A stretch of DNA of 64,000 nt from Castellaniella ginsengisoli (lineage in GTDB: Bacteria; Pseudomonadota; Gammaproteobacteria; Burkholderiales; Burkholderiaceae_B), in assembly GCF_039523235.1 (NCBI RefSeq), contig NZ_BAAAEX010000001.1. One strand, given 5' to 3'. Position 1 is the first letter of the stretch, and each line of letters opens with the position of its first letter. Below, piece by piece: positions 14,539-23,362 of the stretch. The position numbers and the translations under genes were made by a program. The notes under the pieces are model-generated. The model made no database searches. It had not been told where the DNA came from and saw only the letters and a list, made by a program, of their open reading frames with translations.

Positions 14539-16427
14539 TGCGGGCAGTTGATCATGCCAAGTATCGTCTGGATATCCAGGGTTTACGTGCCCTGGCGGTC
14601 TTGGCGGTCATGTTGTTCCATTATGATCCAGCGCTATTGCCCGGTGGTTATGTGGGCGTGGATATCTTCCTGGTCATTTCCGGTTTTTTGATTACGCAAC
14701 AGCTTTTTCTGAAGAAGCAAGCAGCCGACTACGCCGCCACAGTGTGTTTGCGGCGATTTTACGTCAGCCGGCTACGCCGGATCGTACCCGCTTATTTCTT
14801 CATGTTGCTCTTGGTCTGGGGCGTGGCAAAGCTGCTGTTCACTGACGATGATTATGCTTATTTTTTAGCGAGCCTGAAATCCACGGCGATCTTCACCAGC
14901 AATCAGTATTTCGCTCATTTTGGCAACTACTTTGCCCCCGGCCTGGCGGAGCAGCCGCTGTTGCATACTTGGTCGTTGGCGGTCGAAATGCAGTTCTACC
15001 TGCTTTTGCCCGCATTGGTGTTGATGCTTTCTGGCACCTGGGTCAAGCGGGTCATTCCGATCCTGATTCTCGTGTTGGTGTTGGTGGCCGAATGGCAGTT
15101 ACGACTTGGCGGGCACCGTCAGGAAACCTATTACGCGCTGTACTCGCGCATTCCGGAATTTCTGGTGGGCTCGTGGCTGGCGATCAACGTCGTGGGCCGC
15201 GATTGGTCGCAGCGGTGTGCAGATGGTGCCATCCTGGTGGGGCTGGTGTTGATCGCGTCCAGCCTATTCGGATTGAATAGTGCGTCCTCTTTTCCCGGCC
15301 TCCTGTCCCTGCCGCCGGTCATCGGAGCCGCCCTGATCATCGCGGCTTCCCGCTCTCGGTTGTCAGTTGCATTGGCCCATCCCGTCATGGTCTGGATCGG
15401 CTTTCTGTCTTATTCGCTCTATCTATGGCACTGGCCGATTTTGGCCTGTATCCGGTACTACACTGGCAGTCAGTCGCTAGGCTTGCAGGCGACTTTGGTT
15501 TTTGGGTTTGGCACTTTATTGCTGGCGTGCCTGTCGTTTTATCTGGTCGAGGAGCCGGCTAGAAAGCTACGTTTGAATGTACTGCGTCCTTATCTGACAG
15601 TATCCAGCACGTTGGCTGGGGCGTTGCTTGCAGGTGTCGGGTTGCTGGGTCTATATCAGGTGGCTCCGGCGGCTAAGGCCTATATTGCATCCGCAGGCCT
15701 GGGATCCGAATACACGCGGTACGCAGATCCGGCGGATTTGATCTGCCATGGATCTGATACCGGGCATTGTGTAAAAGGAGATCTGACCAGCGAACTGGAA
15801 GTTCTAGTGATTGGCGACTCGCACGCGGCGATGCTGAATGATTTTTTTGCTGAACTTGGCAAAGAACAGCATTTCAAGGCCAGGGTGCTGACGGCCAGTA
15901 GTTGCATCCCGATTCCGGACTTCAACATCAGCAAACTGCCTGAATGGTCTCAGGCGCAGTGTCTGAACCAGATCCGGCGAGTGCAGACGGAGCTGGAGCG
16001 GGATCGGAGCCGAGTATTGGTGCTGGCGGGCATGTGGAGTTATCAACTGCAGGATTCCGGCTTTGCCGCCAATCTGGAAGCCTTCCTGAAAGCGCATCGT
16101 CCGGATCGGATCTATGTTCTGTCCCAGGTGCCGCTGTGGTTGAAAAACCCGATGCGGATACAGCGCTTCGCCAGCCTTGGCCTGACGAGCCGTATCCCCG
16201 TAGATCCAGCCTATCGACGCGCAAACGATGAAATTTCTCGCCTTGTAAAGAGTAGCGGCGCGCATTTCCTGGCGCTCGATCAGTTACCCGTTTTCAGCCA
16301 AGCCCCATGGCTGGCCGAAAATCTGCTCTACATGGACGAGAGCCATCTGAATCAGGTGGGAGTGCGGGCTTATGCGCAGGCGGCTCAAATGCAGATCCGC
16401 ACACTGGTGAGCCATGATGCGCAGTAG
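14535..16427 (+). CDS. Acyltransferase-3/SGNH O-acetyltransferase (OafA-like)
   Basis: A 630-residue two-domain protein. Residues about 8-375 form a ten-helix acyltransferase-3 membrane domain (YRLDIQGLRALAVLAVMLFH with the key Arg and His; HTWSLAVEMQFYLLLP). Residues about 415-625 form a periplasmic SGNH domain with VIGDSHAAM (about 421-429) and DESHLNQVG (about 601-609). Such proteins O-acetylate surface sugars. The start overlaps the regulator stop (ATGA). A paralogous architecture occurs at 37804-39681. Confidence 0.9.
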   Translation: MMRAVDHAKYRLDIQGLRALAVLAVMLFHYDPALLPGGYVGVDIFLVISGFLITQQLFLKKQAADYAATVCLRRFYVSRLRRIVPAYFFMLLLVWGVAKLLFTDDDYAYFLASLKSTAIFTSNQYFAHFGNYFAPGLAEQPLLHTWSLAVEMQFYLLLPALVLMLSGTWVKRVIPILILVLVLVAEWQLRLGGHRQETYYALYSRIPEFLVGSWLAINVVGRDWSQRCADGAILVGLVLIASSLFGLNSASSFPGLLSLPPVIGAALIIAASRSRLSVALAHPVMVWIGFLSYSLYLWHWPILACIRYYTGSQSLGLQATLVFGFGTLLLACLSFYLVEEPARKLRLNVLRPYLTVSSTLAGALLAGVGLLGLYQVAPAAKAYIASAGLGSEYTRYADPADLICHGSDTGHCVKGDLTSELEVLVIGDSHAAMLNDFFAELGKEQHFKARVLTASSCIPIPDFNISKLPEWSQAQCLNQIRRVQTELERDRSRVLVLAGMWSYQLQDSGFAANLEAFLKAHRPDRIYVLSQVPLWLKNPMRIQRFASLGLTSRIPVDPAYRRANDEISRLVKSSGAHFLALDQLPVFSQAPWLAENLLYMDESHLNQVGVRAYAQAAQMQIRTLVSHDAQ

Positions 16428-17682
16428 GCGCCTGCCCTCCTACTGGCAGCGGGTGGCTGTGGTCTTTTCGGGGGCCGCCCTGTCCCAGGCGATCCCGATT
16501 GCCGGTTCGCTGCTGATCGCCCGGCTCTATGTGCCGGCGGAGTTCGGTTTGTTCGCCGCCTGGTATGGGGTGTCGGTGGTGCTCAATCTGTTCCTGACCG
16601 CTCGGCTGGATGCCGCCTTCGGTCTGGCTTCGGATGGCACGGAACGCGGGCGGCTGGTGGTCGTGACGATCCTGATGGTGCTGGGCATGGGGTGCTTATT
16701 GGGCCTGCTGACCTGGCTGGCCGTCAGATTATGGCCGGCCGGGTTGTTCGGGGTTCCGGCCGCATTGACCGGCTGGCTGGCACCCATGTGTTTGTGTGCC
16801 GCCTTGTCCGTTGTCTGGCAGGCGTGGGCCGCCAATAACGGACAAATCCATGCGCTCAATGCGATCCGCCTGGTTCAGGCAGCCGCAGTGACCGGGCTGC
16901 AGATTGCAGCGGCCTGGTTCGATCCGGCGGCCGGGTCGCTGGTCGTGGCCCAGATCGCCGGGACGTCCGTGGCTGTATGCGTGGCCGCCAGGCTGTTGCC
17001 GATTCAGGCGTATCTGCCTGCTACGTGGCTTGAACTGCGAGCCCAGTGGTCTGAGGTCTGGCGCAAATATTGGCGCTTTCCCTTGCTGGCGATGCCGAGC
17101 GATGTGATCAACGCCTCTGCCGCCCAGTTGCCGGTGATCGTGCTGGGGGCCCGCTACGGTGGAGAGGTGGCAGGCTGCTTTGCACTGGCTTCCAGAACTT
17201 TGGGGGCGCCGCTGGCGGTCCTGGGTGCCGCCGTGCGCGACGTCTTCATTCGTGATGCCGGGTTGGAAATGCGTGCACACGGTCATTGCCGCCCAGTTTA
17301 TCGTCGGACATTCCGCATTCTGGCGCTGTTGTCGTTTGGCCTGGTGCTGGTCACGGTGCCGTTGGCCGAGCCCGCCTTTGCCCTGGTGTTCGGTGAACCT
17401 TGGCGCTTGGCTGGGGTGATGGCCGTCTGGCTGGTGCCGTTATTTGCATTGCGTTTCATCGCCAGCCCGCTGAGCTACACCTTCTTCCTCGCGCAAAAGC
17501 AGAAGGTGGACCTGATCTGGCAAAGCGTTCTGTTGGGCATGGTGGTCGCGGTTCTGTATGGCTTCGATTCCTACCGGTCTACATTGATTGCCTATGGCGC
17601 CGGCTATGCGGGCATGTATGTGGTGTACCTGATGTTGTCCAGCCGATATGGCGGCAGGCCGACCGCAGGCATTGAGGCTTGA
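16414..17682 (+). CDS. wzx: Wzx-like O-unit flippase (first copy)
   Basis: A 422-residue MATE/PST-type transporter with about 12 hydrophobic helices. It starts RVAVVFSGAALSQAIPIAGSLL and continues LYVPAEFGLFAAWYGVSVVL, the usual N-terminal pattern of Wzx/RfbX proteins ('y.P..fG.f'). It would move undecaprenyl-linked repeat units to the periplasmic face. Its start lies 14 nt inside the acyltransferase gene. Two further flippase-like genes (21321 and 54702) occur in the window, suggesting more than one repeat unit. Confidence 0.8.
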   Translation: MMRSRRLPSYWQRVAVVFSGAALSQAIPIAGSLLIARLYVPAEFGLFAAWYGVSVVLNLFLTARLDAAFGLASDGTERGRLVVVTILMVLGMGCLLGLLTWLAVRLWPAGLFGVPAALTGWLAPMCLCAALSVVWQAWAANNGQIHALNAIRLVQAAAVTGLQIAAAWFDPAAGSLVVAQIAGTSVAVCVAARLLPIQAYLPATWLELRAQWSEVWRKYWRFPLLAMPSDVINASAAQLPVIVLGARYGGEVAGCFALASRTLGAPLAVLGAAVRDVFIRDAGLEMRAHGHCRPVYRRTFRILALLSFGLVLVTVPLAEPAFALVFGEPWRLAGVMAVWLVPLFALRFIASPLSYTFFLAQKQKVDLIWQSVLLGMVVAVLYGFDSYRSTLIAYGAGYAGMYVVYLMLSSRYGGRPTAGIEA

Positions 17683-17700
17683 AGAAAGGTCACGCTGATC

Positions 17701-18333
17701 GTGAAAATCATTTCTGTGCTTGATTATGGCTGCGGCAACATCCGTTCCGTCATCCGCATGTTGGAAAAGGCCGGTGCTTCGGCCAATCGCGTGTCGACAC
17801 CGGAAGAGGTGCGCGAGGCGCAAGCGCTGGTGCTGCCTGGGGTCGGCGCTTTCGATCATGGGATGGGTGCGCTGATGGAGCGTGGTCTGGACCGTGCTCT
17901 GGATGATGCCGTCAACAACCACGCGGTGCCTGTGCTTGGCATCTGCCTGGGGATGCAACTGATGTGCCGAGGCAGTGACGAAGGACAACTGCCAGGGCTG
18001 GGCTGGTTCGATGCCCAGGCCTCGCGGTTTCCTGATCCTGGACTCATCCGGCTGCCGGTGCCTCACATGGGCTGGAATACCTTGCGCATTACAAAGGAAA
18101 ATGCCTTGCTGTCCGCAGATGAGTCCGATCAGCGATTTTATTTCGTGCATTCGTACCGCATCCAGTGCAATGATCCGGGAGACGTGGTGGCGACTTGCGA
18201 GTACGGCGACGACTTCGTTGCCGCGTTTTCGAAGGCCAATTTGTTCGGCGCACAGTTCCACCCGGAGAAAAGCCATCGGTTCGGACTGGCCATGATGCGT
18301 CGTTTCGTGGAGTGGGTTCATGCTGCGGCATAG
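17701..18333 (+). CDS. hisH: HisH-like glutamine amidotransferase for sugar amidination (first copy)
   Basis: A 210-residue class-I glutaminase with a GTG start. The catalytic triad is visible: Cys82 (GICLGMQL), His187 and Glu189 (FGAQFHPEK). HisH normally feeds ammonia to HisF in histidine synthesis. Here it sits directly before a HisF paralogue and WbpG, the arrangement known from Pseudomonas aeruginosa O5 (HisH2/HisF2) and from WbuY in E. coli. There it supplies ammonia to convert an acetamido into an acetamidino group. The 3' end overlaps hisF by 14 nt. Confidence 0.9.
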   Translation: MKIISVLDYGCGNIRSVIRMLEKAGASANRVSTPEEVREAQALVLPGVGAFDHGMGALMERGLDRALDDAVNNHAVPVLGICLGMQLMCRGSDEGQLPGLGWFDAQASRFPDPGLIRLPVPHMGWNTLRITKENALLSADESDQRFYFVHSYRIQCNDPGDVVATCEYGDDFVAAFSKANLFGAQFHPEKSHRFGLAMMRRFVEWVHAAA

Positions 18334-19087
18334 GGTCATTCCCGCACTATTGCTGCGTCAAGGCGGACTGGTCAAGACGCGGCGTTTCAAGGACCCTGTG
18401 TACGTGGGCGATCCCACCAACGCCATCCGCATCTTCAATGAAAAGGAAGTCGATGAACTGATGGTGCTGGACATCGAAGCGACCCGATCCGGCAAAGGTC
18501 CTGATTTCAGTACGATCGAGTTGTTTGCGGGGGAATGCTTCATGCCCCTGGCCTATGGCGGAGGTATCCGGACCCTGGATCAAGCCGCCCGGATATTCGA
18601 TCTGGGTGTGGAAAAGGTCTGTCTGCAGACCGCCGTCCTGTCGGATTACGATCTGGTGACCCGAATTGCCAGCCGTTATGGCAGTCAAAGCGTCATTGCC
18701 TCCATTGATATTCAGCGGGATTGGCGCAAGCGGCCGCACTTGTATAGCAGCAGCGCGGGAAAGCGGTTATCGCTGGACTGGCTGGGCCATGCGCAGCGCG
18801 TGATCGAGGCTGGCGCGGGCGAAATTCTGCTGAACGACGCAGATCGGGATGGCATGAGGGCAGGCTACGACACGGATCTGGTTCGACACCTTGCACAATC
18901 CGTATCAGTGCCTGTCATTGCCTTGGGGGGCGCCGGCAGTCTGGATCATTTGCGCGAGGCTGTCTTGGCTGGGGCCTCTGCGGCCGCCGCCGGATCGATG
19001 TTTGTTTTTCATGGCCCGCACCGGGCCGTTTTGATTACTTATCCGCGCTACCAGGATTTGGAGCGCATTCTGGACGTTTCAGCATGA
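18320..19087 (+). CDS. hisF: HisF-like subunit for sugar amidination (first copy, WbuZ type)
   Basis: A 255-residue (beta-alpha)8 barrel. RVIPALLLRQGGLVKT aligns with the HisF opening 'RIIPCLDVKDGRVVKG', but the catalytic Asp11 of true HisF is a Leu here (Leu11). The second catalytic Asp (SIDIQRD) is retained. Phosphate-binding loops are present (AYGGGIRTLDQ, ALGGAGSLDH). This pattern fits an ammonia-conducting partner of WbpG rather than an imidazole glycerol phosphate synthase. It overlaps both neighbours. Confidence 0.88.
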   Translation: MLRHRVIPALLLRQGGLVKTRRFKDPVYVGDPTNAIRIFNEKEVDELMVLDIEATRSGKGPDFSTIELFAGECFMPLAYGGGIRTLDQAARIFDLGVEKVCLQTAVLSDYDLVTRIASRYGSQSVIASIDIQRDWRKRPHLYSSSAGKRLSLDWLGHAQRVIEAGAGEILLNDADRDGMRAGYDTDLVRHLAQSVSVPVIALGGAGSLDHLREAVLAGASAAAAGSMFVFHGPHRAVLITYPRYQDLERILDVSA

Positions 19088-20202
19088 GCAAACCCTATCA
19101 GATGTGTACCCGATGTGTGATGGACACCAGCGCGGGCGACATCCAGTTCGACGCGCAGGGCGTGTGCAATTACTGCACGACATTCCTGCAGCATTCAGGC
19201 CACATCATTCATGCCGAGCCCGCAGAGCGGCAGAGTCAGTTGAATGCCTTCGTCGAACGAGTCAAGCGCGATGGCCAAGGCAAGCGCTATGACTGCGTTG
19301 TCGGTGTTTCTGGCGGGGTGGACAGTTCCTGGGTGCTGGTGCGCGCGGTAGAACTCGGTCTGCGGCCGCTGGCCGTCCACATGGACAATGGCTGGAATTC
19401 CGAATTGGCCCAGAACAACATCGCAAACCTGGTGCAGGGCCTGGGGGTGGATCTGCATACTCACGTGATCGACTGGCCTGAATACCGGGCGTTGATGCAG
19501 GCATTCTTCGATGCCGACGTGATCGACGTTGAACTGCTGTACGACAATGCCATGCTGGCGGTGAACTACCAGCAGGCGACGCAGCATGGTGTGAAATGGA
19601 TTCTGTCCGGATCGAACCAGGCAACCGAAGGCCTCAGTATTCCCAAATCCTGGAACTGGTTCAAGCACGATCAGCGCAACATCCGGGCCATTGCCAAAGC
19701 ACATGGAAATGTGAAGATCCGGACATTGCCGACCTTCGGTACCCTGCAGTATGTGTGGGCTGAGTTCGTGCGGCGGATCAAATGGACCCAGATCCTGAAC
19801 CTGATGGAATACAACAAGTTCGACGCCATGCGGGCCTTGCAGGAATCCCATGGCTATAAGCCGTATCCCTATAAACATTATGAATCGATCTTTACCCGGT
19901 TCTATCAGGGCTATCTGCTGCCGCAGAAATTCGGTGCGGACAAGCGTCGGGTGCATTTCTCGACCCTGATCGTGGCCGGGCAGATGACACGCGAAGCTGC
20001 AATCCAGGATCTGGAGAACATTCCGTATCCTAGCCAGGCTGATCTGGACAATGATCGCCAGTATTTTCTGAAAAAAATGGGCTGGACCGAAGCCCAACTG
20101 CAGGACTATCTGAGCCGGCCCGAGCGTCCCCATACGGCCTACCCCAGTGAAATAAAACTGTGGAACCTGCTGAAAGACATCTATCTGAGGTTTCGCCGAT
20201 GA
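19084..20202 (+). CDS. wbpG: N-acetyl sugar amidotransferase (WbpG)
   Basis: A 372-residue PP-loop ATPase. It has four cysteines in a zinc-like arrangement near the N-terminus (Cys8, Cys11, Cys28, Cys31) and the adenylating P-loop SGGVDSS (76-82). In the P. aeruginosa O5 pathway WbpG, with HisH2/HisF2, turns UDP-ManNAc3NAcA into the 3-acetamidino derivative. It overlaps hisF by 4 nt and wbpI by 4 nt. A second homologue with its own HisH/HisF lies at 28079-30653. Confidence 0.9.
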   Translation: MSKPYQMCTRCVMDTSAGDIQFDAQGVCNYCTTFLQHSGHIIHAEPAERQSQLNAFVERVKRDGQGKRYDCVVGVSGGVDSSWVLVRAVELGLRPLAVHMDNGWNSELAQNNIANLVQGLGVDLHTHVIDWPEYRALMQAFFDADVIDVELLYDNAMLAVNYQQATQHGVKWILSGSNQATEGLSIPKSWNWFKHDQRNIRAIAKAHGNVKIRTLPTFGTLQYVWAEFVRRIKWTQILNLMEYNKFDAMRALQESHGYKPYPYKHYESIFTRFYQGYLLPQKFGADKRRVHFSTLIVAGQMTREAAIQDLENIPYPSQADLDNDRQYFLKKMGWTEAQLQDYLSRPERPHTAYPSEIKLWNLLKDIYLRFRR

Positions 20203-21257
20203 AACTGCTCACAGTCATTGGCGCGCGGCCTCAGTTCATCAAGGCCGCCACGGTATCGCGTGCGTTGGCCGCACATCATCCTGACTCGCGCGAGATTCTG
20301 GTCCATACCGGGCAGCATTACGACGCCAATATGTCCGACGTGTTTTTCGATGAACTCGACATCCCCCGTCCGGATCATCATCTGGGGGTGGGCGGTGGAT
20401 CTCACGGGCAGAATACCGGCCGCATGCTGGAAAAGCTGGATGCGCTGATCGTTCAGGAAAAACCCGACTGGGTTCTGGTCTATGGTGATACGGACAGTAC
20501 GCTGGCGGGTGCGCTGGCCGCTGCCAAACTGCATGTGCCGGTGGCTCATGTCGAGGCAGGGCTCAGATCCTTCAATCGTCGGATGCCTGAGGAAATCAAT
20601 CGGGTGCTGACGGATCACGTTGCCGACCTGTTGTTCGCGCCGACCAAGGTCGCACAGCGAAATCTGCAGAAAGAGGGCGTCGCGGATTCAAAGATCCACG
20701 TGGTGGGCGACGTCATGTATGACGCAGCCCTGTACTACAAGCCTCTGGCTAGAAAACCGGCATGGTTCGATGCGCTCAGGCTCGGGGAGTTTGCCCTATG
20801 CACTATCCACCGGGCTGAAAATACGGACGATCCTGACCGGATGCGGGGCATCCTGGCAGGGTTGGCTAAGTCCCCGCTGCCGGTCGTGCTGCCGCTGCAT
20901 CCCCGGACCCGGAAACAATTGGCGCAGTTTCATCTGGGCCTGCCGGATACGGTTTGTGCCGTGGACCCCGTTGGGTATCTGGAAATGGTGTGGCTGGAAT
21001 CCCATTGCCGCTTGGTCGTCACGGATTCTGGCGGGGTGCAGAAGGAAGCTTACTTTCATGGGAAACCCTGCGTCACCTTGAGGGATGAGACGGAGTGGGT
21101 TGAGTTGGTGGAGGTGGGGGCGAATGTGTTGGTGGGCACTGATCGGGAGCGCATTGTGGCAGGTATGTCTCAAGTTGATCTGGCTGGATTTGAGGCGAAC
21201 GAATTGTATGGACATGGAGACAGCGTGCAGCGGATCCTTGAGCTGCTATTCGTGTGA
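20199..21257 (+). CDS. wbpI: UDP-GlcNAc3NAcA 2-epimerase (WbpI)
   Basis: A 352-residue GT-B-fold UDP-GlcNAc 2-epimerase homologue: MKLLTVIGARPQFIKAA, VHTGQHYDANMSDVFF, VYGDTDSTLAGALAA, VAHVEAGLRSF, RAENTDDPDR and TDSGGVQKEAYFHGKPC. In this gene context it should epimerise UDP-GlcNAc3NAcA to UDP-ManNAc3NAcA. A simple MnaA (UDP-GlcNAc) role is the alternative. The start overlaps the wbpG stop (ATGA); an ORF start 39 nt earlier is rejected because the family begins at MK.L...G.RPQ. Confidence 0.9.
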   Translation: MKLLTVIGARPQFIKAATVSRALAAHHPDSREILVHTGQHYDANMSDVFFDELDIPRPDHHLGVGGGSHGQNTGRMLEKLDALIVQEKPDWVLVYGDTDSTLAGALAAAKLHVPVAHVEAGLRSFNRRMPEEINRVLTDHVADLLFAPTKVAQRNLQKEGVADSKIHVVGDVMYDAALYYKPLARKPAWFDALRLGEFALCTIHRAENTDDPDRMRGILAGLAKSPLPVVLPLHPRTRKQLAQFHLGLPDTVCAVDPVGYLEMVWLESHCRLVVTDSGGVQKEAYFHGKPCVTLRDETEWVELVEVGANVLVGTDRERIVAGMSQVDLAGFEANELYGHGDSVQRILELLFV

Positions 21258-21320
21258 GCACCATCATGTACGGTCGTGTGACTGATGATTTGCCCCTGAA
21301 TGATTTTTCGAGGATGCGAT

Positions 21321-22583
21321 GTGCATATTAAAAACCAGGTTCTAGGTAATGCGCTTATATATCTGGTTGCCAATGTTTTTAATGCTGCTATTCCCTTTAT
21401 TTTGCTCCCGATTTTGACGCGGGTTCTATCGCCGTCAGACTATGGCGTAGTATCGATGTTCCTGGTAATGCTCAGCATTTTTAGTGCTGTGGTAGGTTTG
21501 AGCATGAATGGAGTCATCAGCATACGCTACTTCCAGTTAGGTCGTGCCCAACTTGCAGAGTACATTAGTACGATCACAATTATGTTGGTGTTCACTACTT
21601 TCGTGTCAATTGCTGCGGTTATTCTGGCGGGTGACTGGATGGCTTCTACCACAGGCGTTCCAGTTGGCTGGCTAATTGTTGCTGTGATCGTTGCGGGGGT
21701 TCAGTTCGTTGTCAATATCAAGCTTACGCTTCTGCAGGTAGAAGGAAAGGCGAAGAAATTTGGGGTTCTTCAAGTTTCTCAAAGCTCAATCAATGCGATA
21801 GCCTCTTTATGGCTGGTTTTGATCGCCGGAATGGCTTGGCAGGGTCGGGTGCTCGGTCATGCACTATCGGTAGGCCTGCTCGGGCTTGTTGTCATGTTAT
21901 GGATGTCACGGGACAAGCTGTTCGTAAAGCCGCACGCATGGAGGGAGTATGGCAAAGATGCAGTGCGTTTCGGATTGCCTTTGATTCCCCATGCAATTGG
22001 TGGATGGCTGTTGATCGCTGGTGATAGATTCATAGTCAAGGAAAATCTTGGACTGGCCGATACGGGAATCTATATGGCCGCCATGCAGGTTGGCATGGGG
22101 CTCCATATGGCGTACGAAGCATTTTTCAGATCATGGCATCCAGCAATAACAAAGAGCGTCATAAAAGATGAAGTGAAAAATCGGAAACTGTTGGTGTTGT
22201 CAGTTTATAAAGTCGTGAGCGGCGCGTTTCTTGCCCTTAGCATTTATTGCCTGCTTATCTGGTTAATCTATCCTTGGTTGGTTGGGGAAAGGTTCTCTGC
22301 AGGAATCTGGATAGCCTTGATATTTGCAGTCAGCGCATTTTTTGGTGCATGTTATTACTCAACAGCCATATTCATGCATATCCAGAACCGAAATGATCTG
22401 CTGGCGATCAATACATTCGTGAGTGGTGGGATTGGATTGGTTCTTTCTTTTATCTTGTGTCGGGATTTTGGTCTAGTGGGTGTGGCTGTAGGAATGCTGA
22501 TTGGAAAGATTTTGGCATTCATATTTTGCTGGATTTCAGCCAACCATGTATTCCCAATGCCTTGGTTGAGGCCTTTTTCGTGA
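21321..22583 (+). CDS. Wzx-like flippase (second copy, AT-rich module)
   Basis: A 420-residue polysaccharide transporter with about 12-14 helices. VHIKNQVLGNALIYLVANVF followed by IPFILLPILTRVLSPSDYGVV is the standard Wzx opening ('pil.riLsp.dyG'). The preferred start is GTG 21321, with GAGG 7 nt upstream; an ATG at 21300 lacks a ribosome site. Base composition drops sharply here, marking the left edge of the pseudaminic acid island. It probably exports the pseudaminate-containing unit. Its stop overlaps the next GTG (GTGA). Confidence 0.85.
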   Translation: MHIKNQVLGNALIYLVANVFNAAIPFILLPILTRVLSPSDYGVVSMFLVMLSIFSAVVGLSMNGVISIRYFQLGRAQLAEYISTITIMLVFTTFVSIAAVILAGDWMASTTGVPVGWLIVAVIVAGVQFVVNIKLTLLQVEGKAKKFGVLQVSQSSINAIASLWLVLIAGMAWQGRVLGHALSVGLLGLVVMLWMSRDKLFVKPHAWREYGKDAVRFGLPLIPHAIGGWLLIAGDRFIVKENLGLADTGIYMAAMQVGMGLHMAYEAFFRSWHPAITKSVIKDEVKNRKLLVLSVYKVVSGAFLALSIYCLLIWLIYPWLVGERFSAGIWIALIFAVSAFFGACYYSTAIFMHIQNRNDLLAINTFVSGGIGLVLSFILCRDFGLVGVAVGMLIGKILAFIFCWISANHVFPMPWLRPFS

Positions 22584-23341
22584 AAAAGCTATTGATTGTG
22601 GGTGACTCCCTCTCGATGTCACGTCATCGTGAGGGGGTTGCTTATGAGCAGATGTATTCGACACTGCTTGCATGCCATCTCAAGAACTGGCTCGTGATCA
22701 ACGGATCCGTGCGTGCTAATACATCAAGGCAGATAATATCTGAAAACTATCAGGAAGAGTATATTTTGCCCTTGCTTCCCGATGTGGTGGTATTGCAGGT
22801 AGGGGTTGTGGATTGTCTGCCGCGTTTGATGTCGAAATACGAACGGCGTATTCTGGGGGTTCTTTCGAGAATTCAAGGCTTTCGTCGCTTGGCAAGATTC
22901 TATATTTCGTTTAAGTCAAAGAGAAGGCTATATTTCACCAAAAAAAAACAGATCTCTTTCGTTGGGTCGTCTGAATTCGAGAGCAATATGATGCAGTTTC
23001 GTAATCTAATGAGCCGTATTGGTTGCAAAGTAATTGCAATCAATATCCCGCATCCCGGACCGGGTCTGTCAGAACGGACTTTTGGTGTCGGCGAGGCCGT
23101 ATCCAGATACAACGGTATCATTGATCAGGTTTTTTCGGGTTCGGCGCATGCGGTTGTTGATTTGTACAACATGACAAAATCAAATCCATCCTTACTCCAG
23201 GATGATGGTTATCATATTCGATGGGAGTGTCATGAGCTGCTCTATAAAGAAATATTTGAAAATAATCTTCTTCGTGCTTCGATGGAAAATAAAGAGCAGA
23301 TGATTCCGGCGGCTGTTTCGATCTTGCCGAAACTGCATTGA
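22580..23341 (+). CDS. Stand-alone SGNH/GDSL-fold protein, probable sugar esterase or acetyltransferase partner
   Basis: A 253-residue protein starting at a GTG that overlaps the wzx stop. KKLLIVGDSLSMSRHR (2-17) gives the block-I GDS serine, VVLQVGVVDCLPRL is the position of the usual GxND block (here G-V-V-D), and DDGYHIRWECHELL gives the block-V Asp/His. No signal peptide or membrane segment is seen, so it appears cytoplasmic. SGNH proteins in glycan loci add or remove acetyl groups; the direction and substrate here are unknown. Confidence 0.65.
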   Translation: MKKLLIVGDSLSMSRHREGVAYEQMYSTLLACHLKNWLVINGSVRANTSRQIISENYQEEYILPLLPDVVVLQVGVVDCLPRLMSKYERRILGVLSRIQGFRRLARFYISFKSKRRLYFTKKKQISFVGSSEFESNMMQFRNLMSRIGCKVIAINIPHPGPGLSERTFGVGEAVSRYNGIIDQVFSGSAHAVVDLYNMTKSNPSLLQDDGYHIRWECHELLYKEIFENNLLRASMENKEQMIPAAVSILPKLH

Positions 23342-23362
23342 ATATTAGGATGTTTTAAATAA

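Noticed and set aside
17701..19087. hisH-hisF as histidine biosynthesis genes
   Set aside because: No other his genes nearby, HisF lacks Asp11, and WbpG follows directly; the glycan amidination role explains all of this. The same holds for 29233-30653.
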